64,000 nt of DNA from DATAGF01 sp963813355 (GTDB lineage Bacteria > Actinomycetota > Thermoleophilia > Miltoncostaeales > Miltoncostaeaceae). Positions 53,975 through 63,627 of the stretch are shown here, piece after piece; position 1 is the first letter of the stretch; every line of letters starts with the position of its first letter. The position numbers and the translations under genes were made by a program. The stretch is from contig CAWEYS010000017.1 of NCBI GenBank assembly GCA_963813355.1, forward strand, positions 1 through 64,000. Reading direction: 5' to 3'. The notes below the pieces were generated by a model. The model had not been told where the DNA came from, searched no databases, and saw only the letters and a program-made list of their open reading frames with translations.

Positions 53975-55374
53975 TTGCCCCGCCACTGGCAGGTCCTGAT
54001 CGTCGTGACGGCCGGCGCCTTCCTCGCCAACCTCGACCTCTTCATCGTCAACGTCGCCTTCCCGGCCATCAGCGCCGACTTCCCCGGCACCGGCCTGGCC
54101 GACCTGTCGTGGGTGCTCAACGCCTACGCGATCGTCTTCGCGGCGCTGCTCGTGCCGGCCGGCCGGCTGGCGGACCTGGTGGGGCGCAAGCGCGTGTTCC
54201 TGGGCGGGCTCGGCCTGTTCCTGGCCGCATCGGCCGCGTGCGGGCTCGCGCCGGGGCCCTGGGCGCTGGTGGGGGCCAGGGTCGCCCAGGCCGTCGGCGC
54301 CGCCCTCATGATCCCCACGTCGCTCGCGCTGCTGCTGCCCGAGTTCCCCCGCGGCGGCGGGCGGCCGCCGTGGGGCTGTGGACCGCGGGCGCCGCGGTCG
54401 CGGCGACGATCGGCCCCACGATCGGCGGCCTGCTCGTGACCGCGAGCTGGAGGTGGGTCTTCCTCATCAACCTGCCCCTCGGCGGCCTCACGGCGCTGGC
54501 GGGCGCGCGCATCCTGCGCGAGTCGCGCGACCCGGCCCGCGGTCGCCGGCCCGACCTCCTCGGCGCGCTCCTGCTCTGCGCCGGCGTCGGCGCGCTGGCC
54601 CTCGGCGTCGTGAAGGGCGGGGACTGGGGGTGGGCGAGCCCGGCGTTCGTCGGCACCGAGGCGGTCGCCGTCGCCAGCCTGCTCGCCGTCGCGCTGCGCT
54701 CCGCGCGCCACCCCGCCCCCGTCGTCGAGCCCGCGCTCCTGCGCCCCCGCGCGACCCGCGCCGCCGACGCCGGCGTCTTCCTCTTCTCGATGGCGTTCTT
54801 CCCCCTGCTCCTGGCCAGCATCCTGTTCATGACCGAGGTCTGGGGGTACTCGGCGCTCGAGGCCGGGCTCGCCATCGCGCCCGGGCCCCTGATGGTGGCG
54901 CTGCTCTCGTGGCCGGCCGGCGCACTGGCCGGCAGGCTCGGGGCGCGCCGCCTGGTGCTGCCCGGCGTGGTCCTCTTCGCCGCCGCGTGCGCCTGGTGGA
55001 TCTGGCAGGCGAGCGCGAGCCCGGACTACCTCGTCGACATGCTGCCCTCGACGATCCTGGCCGGGGCGGGCGTCGCCCTGACCTTCCCGACCCTGGCCGG
55101 CGCCGCTGTGGCGGATCTCCCGCCCGAGCGGACGGCCACCGGGAGCGCGCTCTTCAACATGGCCCGCCAGATCGGCGGCGTCGTCGGGATCGCCGCCTTC
55201 GTGGCCATCCTCGGCTCAGGCGCCCCGGGGCTGGAGGAGTTCCGCGCCGGCTGGGCCCTGATGGCCGCCGCGGCCCTTGCGGCCGGAGCGGTCGCGACCC
55301 TGCTTCCCGCGCCCCGCCGGGAGGCCCCCGCCGAGCGGCCATACGCCGAAACCTCCCCCGCGGCCGTCCCCTGA
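53975..55374 (+). CDS. MFS drug exporter (DHA2, EmrB/QacA-like), one frameshift
   Basis: TTG at 53975 follows GGAGG; a TTG at 53948 is also in frame. The protein has about 14 helices with motif A GRLADLVGRKRVFLGGLG and motif C-type AALMIPTSLALLLPEFP, then GLWTAGAAVAATIGPTIGGL after a break in the C5 run 54346-54350. Later segments include WGYSALEAGLAIAPGPLMVA and ERTATGSALFNMARQIGGVV. It likely exports drugs or toxic small molecules, under the divergent HxlR regulator. Confidence 0.85.
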
Positions 55375-55422
55375 ACCGCGCCCCGGCAGGGGCGCAACGG
55401 GCACCGGCGAAGAGCCCGACCC

Positions 55423-56635
55423 ATGCTCACGCGCGCCGTCCGCCATGCGGCGCTGGCCGCCGCCATCCTGCTGGTCGCCGTCGCCGCCGCCCAGGCGCCC
55501 GACCGCGCCGCCGCGGCCCCCCGGCCGCCGCCGACGGAGCCGGGGGTGCTCGCGGTCGGCTCGCGCGGGCCGGCCGTGCGTGCGCTGCAGCGCGAGCTCC
55601 GCTCCCGCGGCTTCCGGGTCGCGGTGGACGGCGCCTTCGGCCGGGGGACGCGGCGCGCGGTGGTGCGCTTCCAGCGGCGCCTCGGCCTTCGCGTGAACGG
55701 CACGGTGGACCGCCCGCTGCTCTGGTGGCTCGGCCTGTCGGTCTGCCGCCTGCCCGGCCCGACGACCGCCCGCGGCGGGCGGAACGGGGTGCTGCGCCTC
55801 GGCGCCTACGGCCCCCAGGTCTGCTCGCTCCAGCGGGCGCTCGCGCGCGGTGGGGAGCCGGTCGCGGTCGACGGCGGCTACGGGCCCCAGACCCGCGCCG
55901 CCGTGCGCCGGGCGCAGCGCCGCCTCGGCATGCGGCCGACCGGGGTGGCGACGCGGCCGCTGCGTGCGCGGCTGCGCCGCGGGCTCCCGCCCCAGCGCGC
56001 CGCCCCGGGCGCGCTCGCCATCGGCGCCGAGGGGCCCCGCGTGCGCCGGCTCCAGCTCGCCCTGCGCCGCCGCGGCTTCGGCGTGGCGGTCGACGGCGCC
56101 TTCGGGCCGCGCACCCGCCGCGCCGTGGCGCGATTCCAGCGGCGCCGGGGCCTGAGCGTCAACGGCACGGCCGACACCGCCATGCTGCGCCTCCTCGACG
56201 TCACCCGGGCGCGCCACCTCGTCGTCTTCCCGGTGCAGGGCCCGCACAGCTACACCGACGACTACCGGGCGCCGCGCGCCACCGGCCCGCACAGGGCCAT
56301 CGACATCATCGCCGCCCGCGGCACGCCGGTGGTCGCCGTGGCGGACGGCGCGATCGACAGCCTCAGCCGGGAGGACACGGGTCTCGGGGGCCTCCGCATC
56401 TGGCTCCGCGACGACGCGGGGACCACGTACTACTACGCCCACCTGTCCGCCATCGAGGTGACGCTTGCCCCCGGCGTGCGCGTGGCGGCCGGCCAGGTCA
56501 TCGGCGCGGTGGGCCGCACGGGCAACGCACGCGGCGGCGTCCACCACCTCCACTTCGAGATGCACCCCGGAGGAGGCGCGCCCGCCAACCCCTACCGCGA
56601 GCTGCGCGACGTCGACCCGGCGGGAACGCGTCTAG
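55423..56635 (+). CDS. secreted M23 peptidase with three peptidoglycan-binding domains
   Basis: ATG at 55423. Signal peptide AALAAAILLVAVAAAQAP; three PG_binding_1 domains (VGSRGPAVRALQRELRSRGF; LGAYGPQVCSLQRALARGGE; IGAEGPRVRRLQLALRRRGF), then a LytM/M23 domain with GPHRAIDIIAARGTPVVAVA, TYYYAHLSAIEVTL and VHHLHFEMHPGGG (zinc His/Asp ligands). It should cleave peptidoglycan cross-links. The original frame has no stop until 57849, running antisense through the whole desaturase gene; a one-base shift after NPYRELRDV gives a TAG at 56633-56635, which is taken as the real end. Confidence 0.82.
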
Positions 56636-56649
56636 CCGGGAACGGCCGG

Positions 56650-57741
56650 CTACCTGGTAGCGGCGGCCGGCTGGGACGGGCCCGCCGGCGCGGCGCCCAT
56701 CCGGCGGAGCCAGCGCACGTGCGAGGCGAGCGCCGGGCGGAGGCCCGGGTGCGACTGGTGACGGACGCCGTGGCGCTCGCAGACCTCGCGGACCACCTCG
56801 GCCATCGCCGGGTAGTGGATGTGACAGACGCGCGAGAAGAGATGGTGCTCGACCTGGAAGTTGAGCCCGCCCAGATACCACGCGAGCACGCGGTTCCCCG
56901 GGGCGAAGTCGACCGTCGTCTCGACCTGATGGCGGGCCCACTCCGTCGGGCCCGCGCCGGCGACGGTCTCGACGGTCGAGAACTCGGCCTCCTCCAGGCA
57001 GTGGGCGAGCTGGAAGGTCACCGCCAGGGTGAGGGCGAGCACGAACGAGGTCGCGCCGAACGCCAGGGCCACATGCCACGCGGGGTGCAGCAGGAGCGGG
57101 ACGACCAGCGCCCAGCCCAGGAAGAGCGCCTTGAAGAGGCAGAAGCCGACGAGCTCGCGCCCCCGCGGCCACCGCACCGGCACGTCGCCGATCCTTCCGT
57201 CGCGCAGGTAGCCGAAGTCGCCGACGGTGTGCCACTTGATGGCGAAGAGGCCGTAGAGGAACCACATGTAGACGTGCTGGAACCGGTGGAACGCCCGCCG
57301 GGGCTGATCGGGCGCGAAGCGGGCGAAGGGCATCGAGTCGATGTCCGAGTCGGCGCCGGAGATGTTCGTGAACGTGTGGTGGGCCGTGTTGTGCTTGATG
57401 CGCCACACGTAGGAGCTCGCCCCGATCAGGTCCATGGACCACGACATCGCGCGGTTGAGCCGGCGGTGGGGGGAGTAGCTGCCGTGGTTCGCGTCGTGGG
57501 TGATGTTGAAGGCCACGCCGGCCAGCGCGAGCCCGAGCGAGAGGACCAGCAACGCCGCCTGCCACCAGCTGCCGGCGACGAACACGAGCCCGACCCACGA
57601 CGCGACGAGCCACGCGAGCATGAAGGCGCTCTTGGCGTACATGCGCCGCTGGGCACGCTGCGCCCGCCCCGGCTCCTCGAGCAGCAGCCGCACGCGCAGC
57701 TTCAGCTCGGCGTAGAAGGGTCCGCCCCCCTGGAAGTCCAT
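56650..57741 (-). CDS. membrane fatty acid desaturase
   Basis: ATG at 57741, 363 residues, intact. Three histidine boxes: NITHDANHGSYSPH, RIKHNTAHHTFTNISG and NFQVEHHLFSRVCHIHYP; the Gln in QVEHH is typical of front-end acyl-lipid desaturases. Helices include MLAWLVASWVGLVFVAGSW and ALLVLSLGLALAGVAF. No cytochrome b5 domain, so an external electron donor is needed. It introduces double bonds into membrane lipids. Confidence 0.9.
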   Translation of the reverse strand: MDFQGGGPFYAELKLRVRLLLEEPGRAQRAQRRMYAKSAFMLAWLVASWVGLVFVAGSWWQAALLVLSLGLALAGVAFNITHDANHGSYSPHRRLNRAMSWSMDLIGASSYVWRIKHNTAHHTFTNISGADSDIDSMPFARFAPDQPRRAFHRFQHVYMWFLYGLFAIKWHTVGDFGYLRDGRIGDVPVRWPRGRELVGFCLFKALFLGWALVVPLLLHPAWHVALAFGATSFVLALTLAVTFQLAHCLEEAEFSTVETVAGAGPTEWARHQVETTVDFAPGNRVLAWYLGGLNFQVEHHLFSRVCHIHYPAMAEVVREVCERHGVRHQSHPGLRPALASHVRWLRRMGAAPAGPSQPAAATR

Positions 57742-57915
57742 GCGGCGAGCCGCGCTCGCCTGGGTGCCTCTCCTCGACTCCGTCGGCCGCGTCCTTGTGC
57801 GTGGTGGACGCCGCCGGGGTCTGGGGCAGCGCGGCCGCCGCGGCCGTGAGGCCGAGCGGCTGCGGGAAGGACAGTACCAGCCGGGCGGCGCCGGGCCGAG
57901 CCGGCCCGTCCCGCG

Positions 57916-58635
57916 TCAGCGCGCGATGTCCGCCGTGGGGAGGCTGCCGTCCACGACCTCCTGGGCGACGTCCGCCAGGAGGCGCCGGTGGGAGCGCGCG
58001 TAGCGCCGCAGGCGGTCGAAGGCCTCGGCCATGTCGACGCCGGCCCGCTCCGCGATGACGCCCTTCGCCTGCTCGATGGCGATGCGGCTGTCGAGCGCGG
58101 CGCGCAGCTGCTCGGCGAGCTCCTGCGCCTCGTGCGCCGCCTGGTGCTGGAGGATGGCGATGGTGGCGACGTCCGCGAGCGCCTGGGCGGTGGTGACGTC
58201 GGGCTCAGCGAGCTCGCCCGGTCTGCTGCGGAAGAGGTTGAGGGCGCCCAGCACCTCGCTCCTCAGGCGCAGGGGCAGGGCGTGGGCCGCCCGGAAGCCG
58301 GCGCCCAGGGCGACCGGCACGAAGCGTGGCCAGCGGCCCCCCTCGACGGCGAGGTCGGGCGCGAGCACCGGCGCGCCCGACCCGAAGCACTCGAGGCACG
58401 GCCCCTCGTGGTTCTGGATCTGGAACAGCTCCACGAGCTCGGTCGCCTCGCTGGTGGCGGCCATCAGGTGCAGGGTGCCGCGGCCGTCCGCCAGCAGGAG
58501 CCCTGCGGCGGAGGCGTCCAGCAGCTCGACGCAGCGCTCGGCGACGAGCGCGTGGAGGTTGACGATGTCGAAGTCGTCCACGAGCGTGTCGGCCAGCTCC
58601 ACGAAGGTGCGGCCAAGACGTTCCTCGCGGGTCAC
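57916..58635 (-). CDS. GAF-ANTAR transcription antitermination regulator
   Basis: GTG at 58635, six bases after TAAGCT (leaderless). 239 residues: GAF domain (LHALVAERCVELLDASAAGL to LALGAGFRAAHALPLRLRS) and ANTAR RNA-binding domain (LDSRIAIEQAKGVIAERAGV, AEAFDRLRRYARSHRRLLAD). ANTAR domains bind paired hexaloop hairpins in mRNA leaders to prevent termination. Ligand of the GAF domain unknown. A second GAF-ANTAR gene lies just upstream. Confidence 0.88.
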   Translation of the reverse strand: MTREERLGRTFVELADTLVDDFDIVNLHALVAERCVELLDASAAGLLLADGRGTLHLMAATSEATELVELFQIQNHEGPCLECFGSGAPVLAPDLAVEGGRWPRFVPVALGAGFRAAHALPLRLRSEVLGALNLFRSRPGELAEPDVTTAQALADVATIAILQHQAAHEAQELAEQLRAALDSRIAIEQAKGVIAERAGVDMAEAFDRLRRYARSHRRLLADVAQEVVDGSLPTADIAR

Positions 58636-58652
58636 CGCCCAAGCTTAGACGG

Positions 58653-59400
58653 TCAGGCGTCGAAGCGGACCCGCCGGGCGACGATGTCGGCCGCCAGCTC
58701 GCCGAGCGGCCGTCCGTCGACCCAGGCCCGCGCCCTCAGCCGCACCAGCGCCTCCGCCACGGTCACCGAGAGCTGCACCGACACCATGCCCGCGGCCTGA
58801 TGGACCTCGGCCCGCGCGCCGTTCAGCGTCTCGAGCTCGGGCGCCAGCGCCCCCGGGGGCGCCTCGGCCTGGAGGGCGAGGACGACCTGCAGCACGATGT
58901 CGGCCATCTCGAGAGCGTCGCCGTGCTGGGCGTCGGAGAGACGTCCCGCTCGCGGCTGGTAGAGCGTCAGCGCGCCGAGGCGGATGGCGCCCAGGCGGAG
59001 CGGGAAGGCGAAGAGCGCCCCGGCGCCCGCGGCCGTGGCCGACGGGCCCAGCGCGGGCCAGCGGACGAGGCGTGGGCTGCCGAGGTCGGGCTCGGCGACG
59101 GGCCTGCCGTCCTCGTGCGCGTCGATGCCCGGTCCCTCGCCGAGGGTGTACTGGAGGTCCTCGATGCGGTCCGCGACGCCGTTCGAGGAGCACAGGGGAG
59201 CGGGACGCCCCTCCGCGGCGACGATCGTGGCGGCGGCTCCGGCGACGCCCAGGACCTGGACGCAGCCGCCGCAGGCGCGGTCCGCCGTGCCGGCGCCCTC
59301 ACCCCAGATCGCGGTGAGGATTCGGAGGACCCCCTCGGGCTTGATCGTCGCCCCCTCGGCGGCCCGCCTCGGGGCAGATGGTGAAGCGGAGGCCGCGCAC
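58653..59400 (-). CDS. second GAF-ANTAR regulator, N-terminal frameshift
   Basis: From about 59390 to 58653 one open frame reads KPEGVLRILTAIWGEGAGTA, CGGCVQVLGVAGAAATIVAA (GAF) and ELETLNGARAEVHQAAGMVS followed by a divergent ANTAR end (EALVRLRARAWVDGRPLGEL). This frame contains no ATG, GTG or TTG before residue ~145. GTG at 59400 with GGGAGGAG eight bases upstream is the likely start, needing a one-base shift within the first ~15 codons. The ANTAR core begins VHQAAGMVSVQL rather than the usual IEQAKGxL, so RNA binding may differ. Confidence 0.7.
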
Positions 59401-59456
59401 GGAGGCTACTCCTCCCGCGATCGTTGGCCGGAGCGGCCCGCTGCCATCATGGCGGC

Positions 59457-61055
59457 GTGCGCGCCGAACTCATCCTCAGCGGCGGCGTCGTGCGCTCGGG
59501 CCACGACGGCTGGCGGCCGCACGAGGCCCTCGCGCTCTCCGGCGGGCGCGTCGCCGCGATCGGCTCGCGCGCGGAGGTGGCCGAGCTGGCGGGCCCGGCG
59601 ACCGAGGAGATCGACCTCGCCGGCGGCTGCGCCCTGCCCGGCCTCACCGACGCCCACGTCCACATCTTCGGCTACGCGCTGTCGCTCGAGCTGCTGCCCG
59701 CCGGTGAGGCGGGCTCCCTCGACGCCCTCGGCGCGATGGTGGCCGGGGCCGCCGCCGAGGTCCCGGCGGACGGGTGGATCGTGGGCCACGGGTGGGACCA
59801 CGAGCGCTGGCCCGAGGCGCGCATGCCCGACCGGCGCGACCTCGACGCCGCCGGGGGCGGCCGCCCCGTCTATCTGACCCGCACCTGCAGCCACATCGCC
59901 GTGGCCAGCTCGGCGGCGCTCGCGCGCGCCGGCGTCTCGCGCGACATGCCGGACCCTCCCGGCGGCGTGGTCGACCGCGACCCCGCCGGCGAGCCCACCG
60001 GGGTGCTGCGCGAGACCGCCCTGCCGCTCGTCGGCCGCCTGATCCCGGTCCCGGGGCCGGCCGACCGGGCGCGGCTGCTGGCGCGCGCGCTCCGCGAGTG
60101 CCTCTCGCTCGGCATCACTCAGGTCCAGACGGACGACCTCGGCATCGCCGGCGGCCTGGAGGCCGGCCTGGAGCTGTTCCGGTCGGTCGCGGGCCCGGAC
60201 GGGGTGCCGGTGCGCATCACGCTGATGCTGCCGATCGACCTCTTCGCCCTCGCCCAGCGCGAGGGGGTCGGGACCGGCTGGGGCGACGAGTGGCTGCGCA
60301 TCGGCCACGTGAAGGTCTTCGCCGACGGCTCGCTCGGCGGCCGCACGGCGGCGCTGCGCGAGCCCTACTCCGACGCGCCCGGCGCCGAGGGGGTGCTGGT
60401 GCAGCGCCCGGAGGAGCTGCGCGAGATCTGCCGCCGCGTCCACGCGGCCGGCTCGCAGCTCGGGATCCACGCCATCGGCGACCGGGCCGCCCACCTGGTC
60501 ATCGACGCGATCGCCACGGCGATGGCCGGGCATCCCCGGCCCGATCCCCGCCACCGGCTGATCCACTGCCAGATCACCGGCCCCGACACGCTCGAGGCGA
60601 TGCGCGCGACCGGCCTGACCGCCGACCTCCAGCCCGGCTTCCTCGCGAGCGACGCGCCCTGGGTCGCCGCCCGGATCGGGCCCGAGCGGGCCGCGACCTC
60701 GTACGCGTGGGGGACCATCCTCGGCCTCGGCATCCCGGCCTGCGGCGGCTCGGACGCGCCCATCGACCCCCTCGACCCGATGCGCGCCATCGCGAGCGCG
60801 GTCACCCGCGCCGGCGCCCCGCCCGAGCTGGCCCGCCCCGCCGAGCGCCTCACGGTGGCCCAGGCGCTCGGCCTCTACACGCACGGCGCCGCGGCGGCGA
60901 CCTTCGAGGAGCGGCGCCGGGGCAGCCTCGCGCCGGGGATGGCGGGCGACGTGACCGTGCTCGACGGCGACCCCTTCGAGCTGGCGCCCGAGGAGCTCGC
61001 CGGCCTGCGCTGCCGGGCGACCGTCGTCGCCGGGCAGCTCGCCTGGCGCGCGTAG
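59457..61055 (+). CDS. YtcJ-like metal-dependent amidohydrolase
   Basis: GTG at 59457. 532 residues. The metal-site motif ALPGLTDAHVHIFGYALSLE, SIVGHGWDHERWPEARM-type sequence (VGHGWDHERWPEARMPDRRD), KVFADGSLGGRTAALREPYS, GIHAIGDRAAHLVIDAI, HCQIT and GGSDAPIDPLDPMRAIASAV are the YtcJ/N-substituted-formamide-deformylase signature. The C-terminus SLAPGMAGDVTVLDGDPFEL is standard. Substrate unknown; expressed alone, divergent from the GAF-ANTAR genes. Confidence 0.88.
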   Translation: MRAELILSGGVVRSGHDGWRPHEALALSGGRVAAIGSRAEVAELAGPATEEIDLAGGCALPGLTDAHVHIFGYALSLELLPAGEAGSLDALGAMVAGAAAEVPADGWIVGHGWDHERWPEARMPDRRDLDAAGGGRPVYLTRTCSHIAVASSAALARAGVSRDMPDPPGGVVDRDPAGEPTGVLRETALPLVGRLIPVPGPADRARLLARALRECLSLGITQVQTDDLGIAGGLEAGLELFRSVAGPDGVPVRITLMLPIDLFALAQREGVGTGWGDEWLRIGHVKVFADGSLGGRTAALREPYSDAPGAEGVLVQRPEELREICRRVHAAGSQLGIHAIGDRAAHLVIDAIATAMAGHPRPDPRHRLIHCQITGPDTLEAMRATGLTADLQPGFLASDAPWVAARIGPERAATSYAWGTILGLGIPACGGSDAPIDPLDPMRAIASAVTRAGAPPELARPAERLTVAQALGLYTHGAAAATFEERRRGSLAPGMAGDVTVLDGDPFELAPEELAGLRCRATVVAGQLAWRA

Positions 61056-61098
61056 GTTCGCCGAGGTTTGACCGCGCCGCGCGGCCCCTCCGTCGCGG

Positions 61099-61686
61099 CT
61101 AGCGCCGGCGGCGGTGGTGGAGGGCCACGCCGCCGCCCTCGAGCGTGAGCGCCCCGACGAGCTCCCACGCCGACGGCGGCAGCCCCTCGGCGAGGAGCCG
61201 CAGCCCGCCGCCGGCCACCGCGGGGAGCACGTTGAGGCGCAGCTCGTCGACGAGGTCGGCCCTCAACAGGGCCTGGATGATGCTGGCGCTGTTGAGCACC
61301 AGGATGTCCCGCCCCGGCGACGCCTTGAGGGCGCGCGTCTCCGCCTCGACGTCGCGCGCGACGCGGGAGTTGCGCCAGGGCGCCTCCTCGAGCGTGCGCG
61401 AGAAGACCACCTTCTCGACCTCGTCGAGCCACGACGCGAGCGCGCGGTCGCGCGGGGCGGCCTGCGGGTCGGCGGCGACCGGCGGCCAGTACCCGTGGAA
61501 GCCCTCGTAGTTGGTCCGCCCCATCACCGCCGTGCTCGCCCCGCGCCAGATCCCCTCGGCGTAGGCGGACATCTGCGGGGTCACCGCGTGCTCGATGAGC
61601 CACGAGAGATCGCCGCCGGGCCCGGCGGTCATGCCGTCCATGGTCACGTTCGCCTGCGCGATCACCGTGCGCTCGCTCTCGGGCAT
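61099..61686 (-). CDS. dihydrofolate reductase-like (RibD C-terminal) family protein
   Basis: ATG at 61686, 195 residues. QANVTMDGMTAGPGGDLSWL, TAVMGRTNYEGFHGYWPPVA, VFSRTLEEAPWRNSRVARDV and LNSASIIQALLRADLVDELR followed by NVLPAVAGGGLRLLAEGL match the RibD_C/DHFR-like family common in actinobacteria. It is a NADPH-dependent reductase by fold; substrate unknown. Ends 43 bp from the convergent amidohydrolase stop. Confidence 0.85.
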   Translation of the reverse strand: MPESERTVIAQANVTMDGMTAGPGGDLSWLIEHAVTPQMSAYAEGIWRGASTAVMGRTNYEGFHGYWPPVAADPQAAPRDRALASWLDEVEKVVFSRTLEEAPWRNSRVARDVEAETRALKASPGRDILVLNSASIIQALLRADLVDELRLNVLPAVAGGGLRLLAEGLPPSAWELVGALTLEGGGVALHHRRRR

Positions 61687-61803
61687 CAGCCGTCCTCTCC
61701 CCGTTGTGGTTCCGGGAAGTCTCGTACCACGGGCGCGGGCGGAATAGTCATCGCTCGGCCCGACCATGGCCCCGGCGACCGTGGCCCCGTAGCGTCACGG
61801 GGC

Positions 61804-62025
61804 GTGGACTCCGCATTCACCGCGTCGCACCGGGGCGGGCGGGGCGCGCCCATGGTGTGCCTTCACGGGATCGCCGACCTCCTGCCCCACGCCGACTGGG
61901 TCGAGCTCGACGGCGTCGGCCACTGCCCCCAGCTCGAGGTCCCCCTCGAGGCGACTGAGCTGATCCTGGGGCTCACCGCCCCGGGCCGCTCGGCGATTGA
62001 CGCGGCGCCGCACGGCCGCGCATGA
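61804..62025 (+). pseudogene. alpha/beta hydrolase remnant with internal deletion
   Basis: GTG at 61804, eight bases after TAGCGT. The 73-residue frame starts VDSAFTASHRGGRGAPMVCL and HG, as in hydrolase N-termini up to the oxyanion HG motif, and then continues directly with ADWVELDGVGHCPQLEVPLE, the region holding the catalytic His of the same family. The nucleophile elbow, the lid and the Asp are missing. The join is in frame, so a deletion of roughly 150-200 codons is likely. Confidence 0.65.
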
Positions 62026-62055
62026 TCGACCCCCGACACCCACGAGGGGGCGACC

Positions 62056-62415
62056 ATGGCGTCGGCAGAGCACAAGGACTTCGGCACCCCGGACGAGGTG
62101 CGGAATTTCGAGAAGGCGCGCGTCGAGCTCGTCAACATCGGCGGCGGCCAGGTGGGCCGCCTCACGGTCGAGCCGGGCTGGCGCTGGAGCACGCACATGA
62201 AGGAGGTCGCGGGCACCGAGCTCTGCGAGGCGCCCCACTTCCAGTACGTCCTGGAGGGCACGGTCCACGTCGTGATGGCCGACGGGACCGAGCTCGACAT
62301 CGGCCCGGGCCAGGTGGCGCTGCTGCCGCCCGGCCACGACGCCTGGGTGGTCGGCGACGAGCCCGTCGTGACCGTCGACTGGGCCGGGGCGAGCCGCTGG
62401 GGGGGCGGCGCCTGA
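62056..62415 (+). CDS. cupin-domain protein
   Basis: ATG at 62056, 119 residues. RLTVEPGWRWSTHMKEVAGT, HFQYVLEGTVHVVMADGTEL and IGPGQVALLPPGHDAWVVGD fit the two cupin motifs, though the first is unusual (WRWSTHMK followed by CEAPHFQYV). Possible metal ligands are the His residues in STHMK, APHFQYV and PPGHDAW. Function unknown. It lies 30 bp after the hydrolase remnant. Confidence 0.8.
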   Translation: MASAEHKDFGTPDEVRNFEKARVELVNIGGGQVGRLTVEPGWRWSTHMKEVAGTELCEAPHFQYVLEGTVHVVMADGTELDIGPGQVALLPPGHDAWVVGDEPVVTVDWAGASRWGGGA

Positions 62416-62437
62416 GCGGAGGGGTCGCCGGTCGCGG

Positions 62438-63466
62438 TCAGGAGTCGCCGGCGGGCGGCGTGCGGGCGCGGCTCGGCGCGACGCGCGGCGCCTCGTCGGG
62501 CATCTTCGGGTAGACCGGCGGCCAGGGGTTGTCGGGGATGCCCGCGGCGAGGTCCGCGCGGTAGCGCTCGACCAGCGGCTCGATCGACTGCGGCGCGTCG
62601 TCGATCGCCTCCCACGGGTCGCCGACGCTCGCGACCCGCGCGGGCACGGTCCGGATCGACAGCTCGTCCGGCTCGATCGCCGCGAGCTCGTCCCACCCGA
62701 AGGGCGTCGACACCTGGGCGCCGGCGCGGGCGCGCACGCACCAGGCCCCGAACACGGTCTTGTGGGGGGCGTTCTGGTTGAAGTCGATGAAGACCCGGGC
62801 GCCGCGCTCCTCCTTCCACCAGGCGCCGGTGATCAGGTCGGGGCGGCGGCGCTCCATCTCCCGGGCCACCGACACCGCGGCCTGGCGCACCCCGATCGAG
62901 TCCCAGCCGGGCTCCACCCGGACGTACAGGTGGAGGCCGCGGTTCCCGGTGGTCTTCGGGAAGGCGACGATGCCGACCTCGTCGAGGAAGGCGCGCACCT
63001 CGATCGCCGCCTCGCGCACCATCGCGAACGTGACGCCGGGGGAGGGGTCGAGGTCGAGGCGCAGCTCGTCGGCGTCCTCCGGCGCCGCGGTGCGGTACGG
63101 CCAGGGGTGGAAACCGAGGCATCCCTGGTTCGCCGCCCACAGCACGTGGGCGATGTCGGCCATCACGATCGCCCGCGACGTCGTGCCGTTGGGCGTCAAC
63201 ACGATCGTCGTCCGCAGCCACTCCGGCGCCGACTCGGGGATGCGCTTCTGGAAGAACGACTTCCCCGCGGCCCCGTTCGGGAAGCGCTGCAGCAGCGTCG
63301 GCCGGTCGCGGACCGTCCGCATCAGGGGCTGCCCGACCGCCAGGTAGTACCGGGCGAGGTCGGCCTTGGTCTCGCCGTGCTCCGGGAACATCACCTTTCC
63401 CGGGTTGCTGATGGCGATCGTGCGCCCATCGGCGTCCAGCTCCAGGCGCTCGGCGTCACCGGCCAT
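62438..63466 (-). CDS. LigD-type polymerase/primase domain protein
   Basis: ATG at 63466, nine bases after TAGCGT. 342 residues. ISNPGKVMFPEHGETKADLA, QRFPNGAAGKSFFQKRIPES, DELRLDLDPSPGVTFAMVRE with the catalytic Asp pair, FPKTTGNRGLHLYVRVEP and ARVFIDFNQNAPHKTVFGAW are the LigD PolDom motifs. These archaeo-eukaryotic primase-like polymerases fill gaps and add nucleotides in non-homologous end joining. The ligase and nuclease domains are absent, so it is a stand-alone polymerase; no ku gene is in the window. Confidence 0.92.
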   Translation of the reverse strand: MAGDAERLELDADGRTIAISNPGKVMFPEHGETKADLARYYLAVGQPLMRTVRDRPTLLQRFPNGAAGKSFFQKRIPESAPEWLRTTIVLTPNGTTSRAIVMADIAHVLWAANQGCLGFHPWPYRTAAPEDADELRLDLDPSPGVTFAMVREAAIEVRAFLDEVGIVAFPKTTGNRGLHLYVRVEPGWDSIGVRQAAVSVAREMERRRPDLITGAWWKEERGARVFIDFNQNAPHKTVFGAWCVRARAGAQVSTPFGWDELAAIEPDELSIRTVPARVASVGDPWEAIDDAPQSIEPLVERYRADLAAGIPDNPWPPVYPKMPDEAPRVAPSRARTPPAGDS

Positions 63467-63528
63467 GCGCGAACGACGCTATCGGACGGGCCGCGCCCAC
63501 CGAAGCGGCCGGGCGGCGCCGTCGGGGG

Positions 63529-63542
63529 TGGCCAATTGGCCA
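63529..63542. promoter_or_regulatory. 14-bp perfect palindrome between divergent genes
   Basis: TGGCCAATTGGCCA is a perfect palindrome in the 161-bp gap between the leftward polymerase gene and the rightward AAA regulator, 86 bp before the latter's start. It could be an operator; nothing else clear is seen in this gap. Confidence 0.4.
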
Positions 63543-63627
63543 ATACCACGGCGTCGGCGCCCGCTTCGCGGGCGAGGGCGATGAGGTAATCGGAATACGA
63601 TCTGATCAGGCTGCCGGAGGAGGGCTG

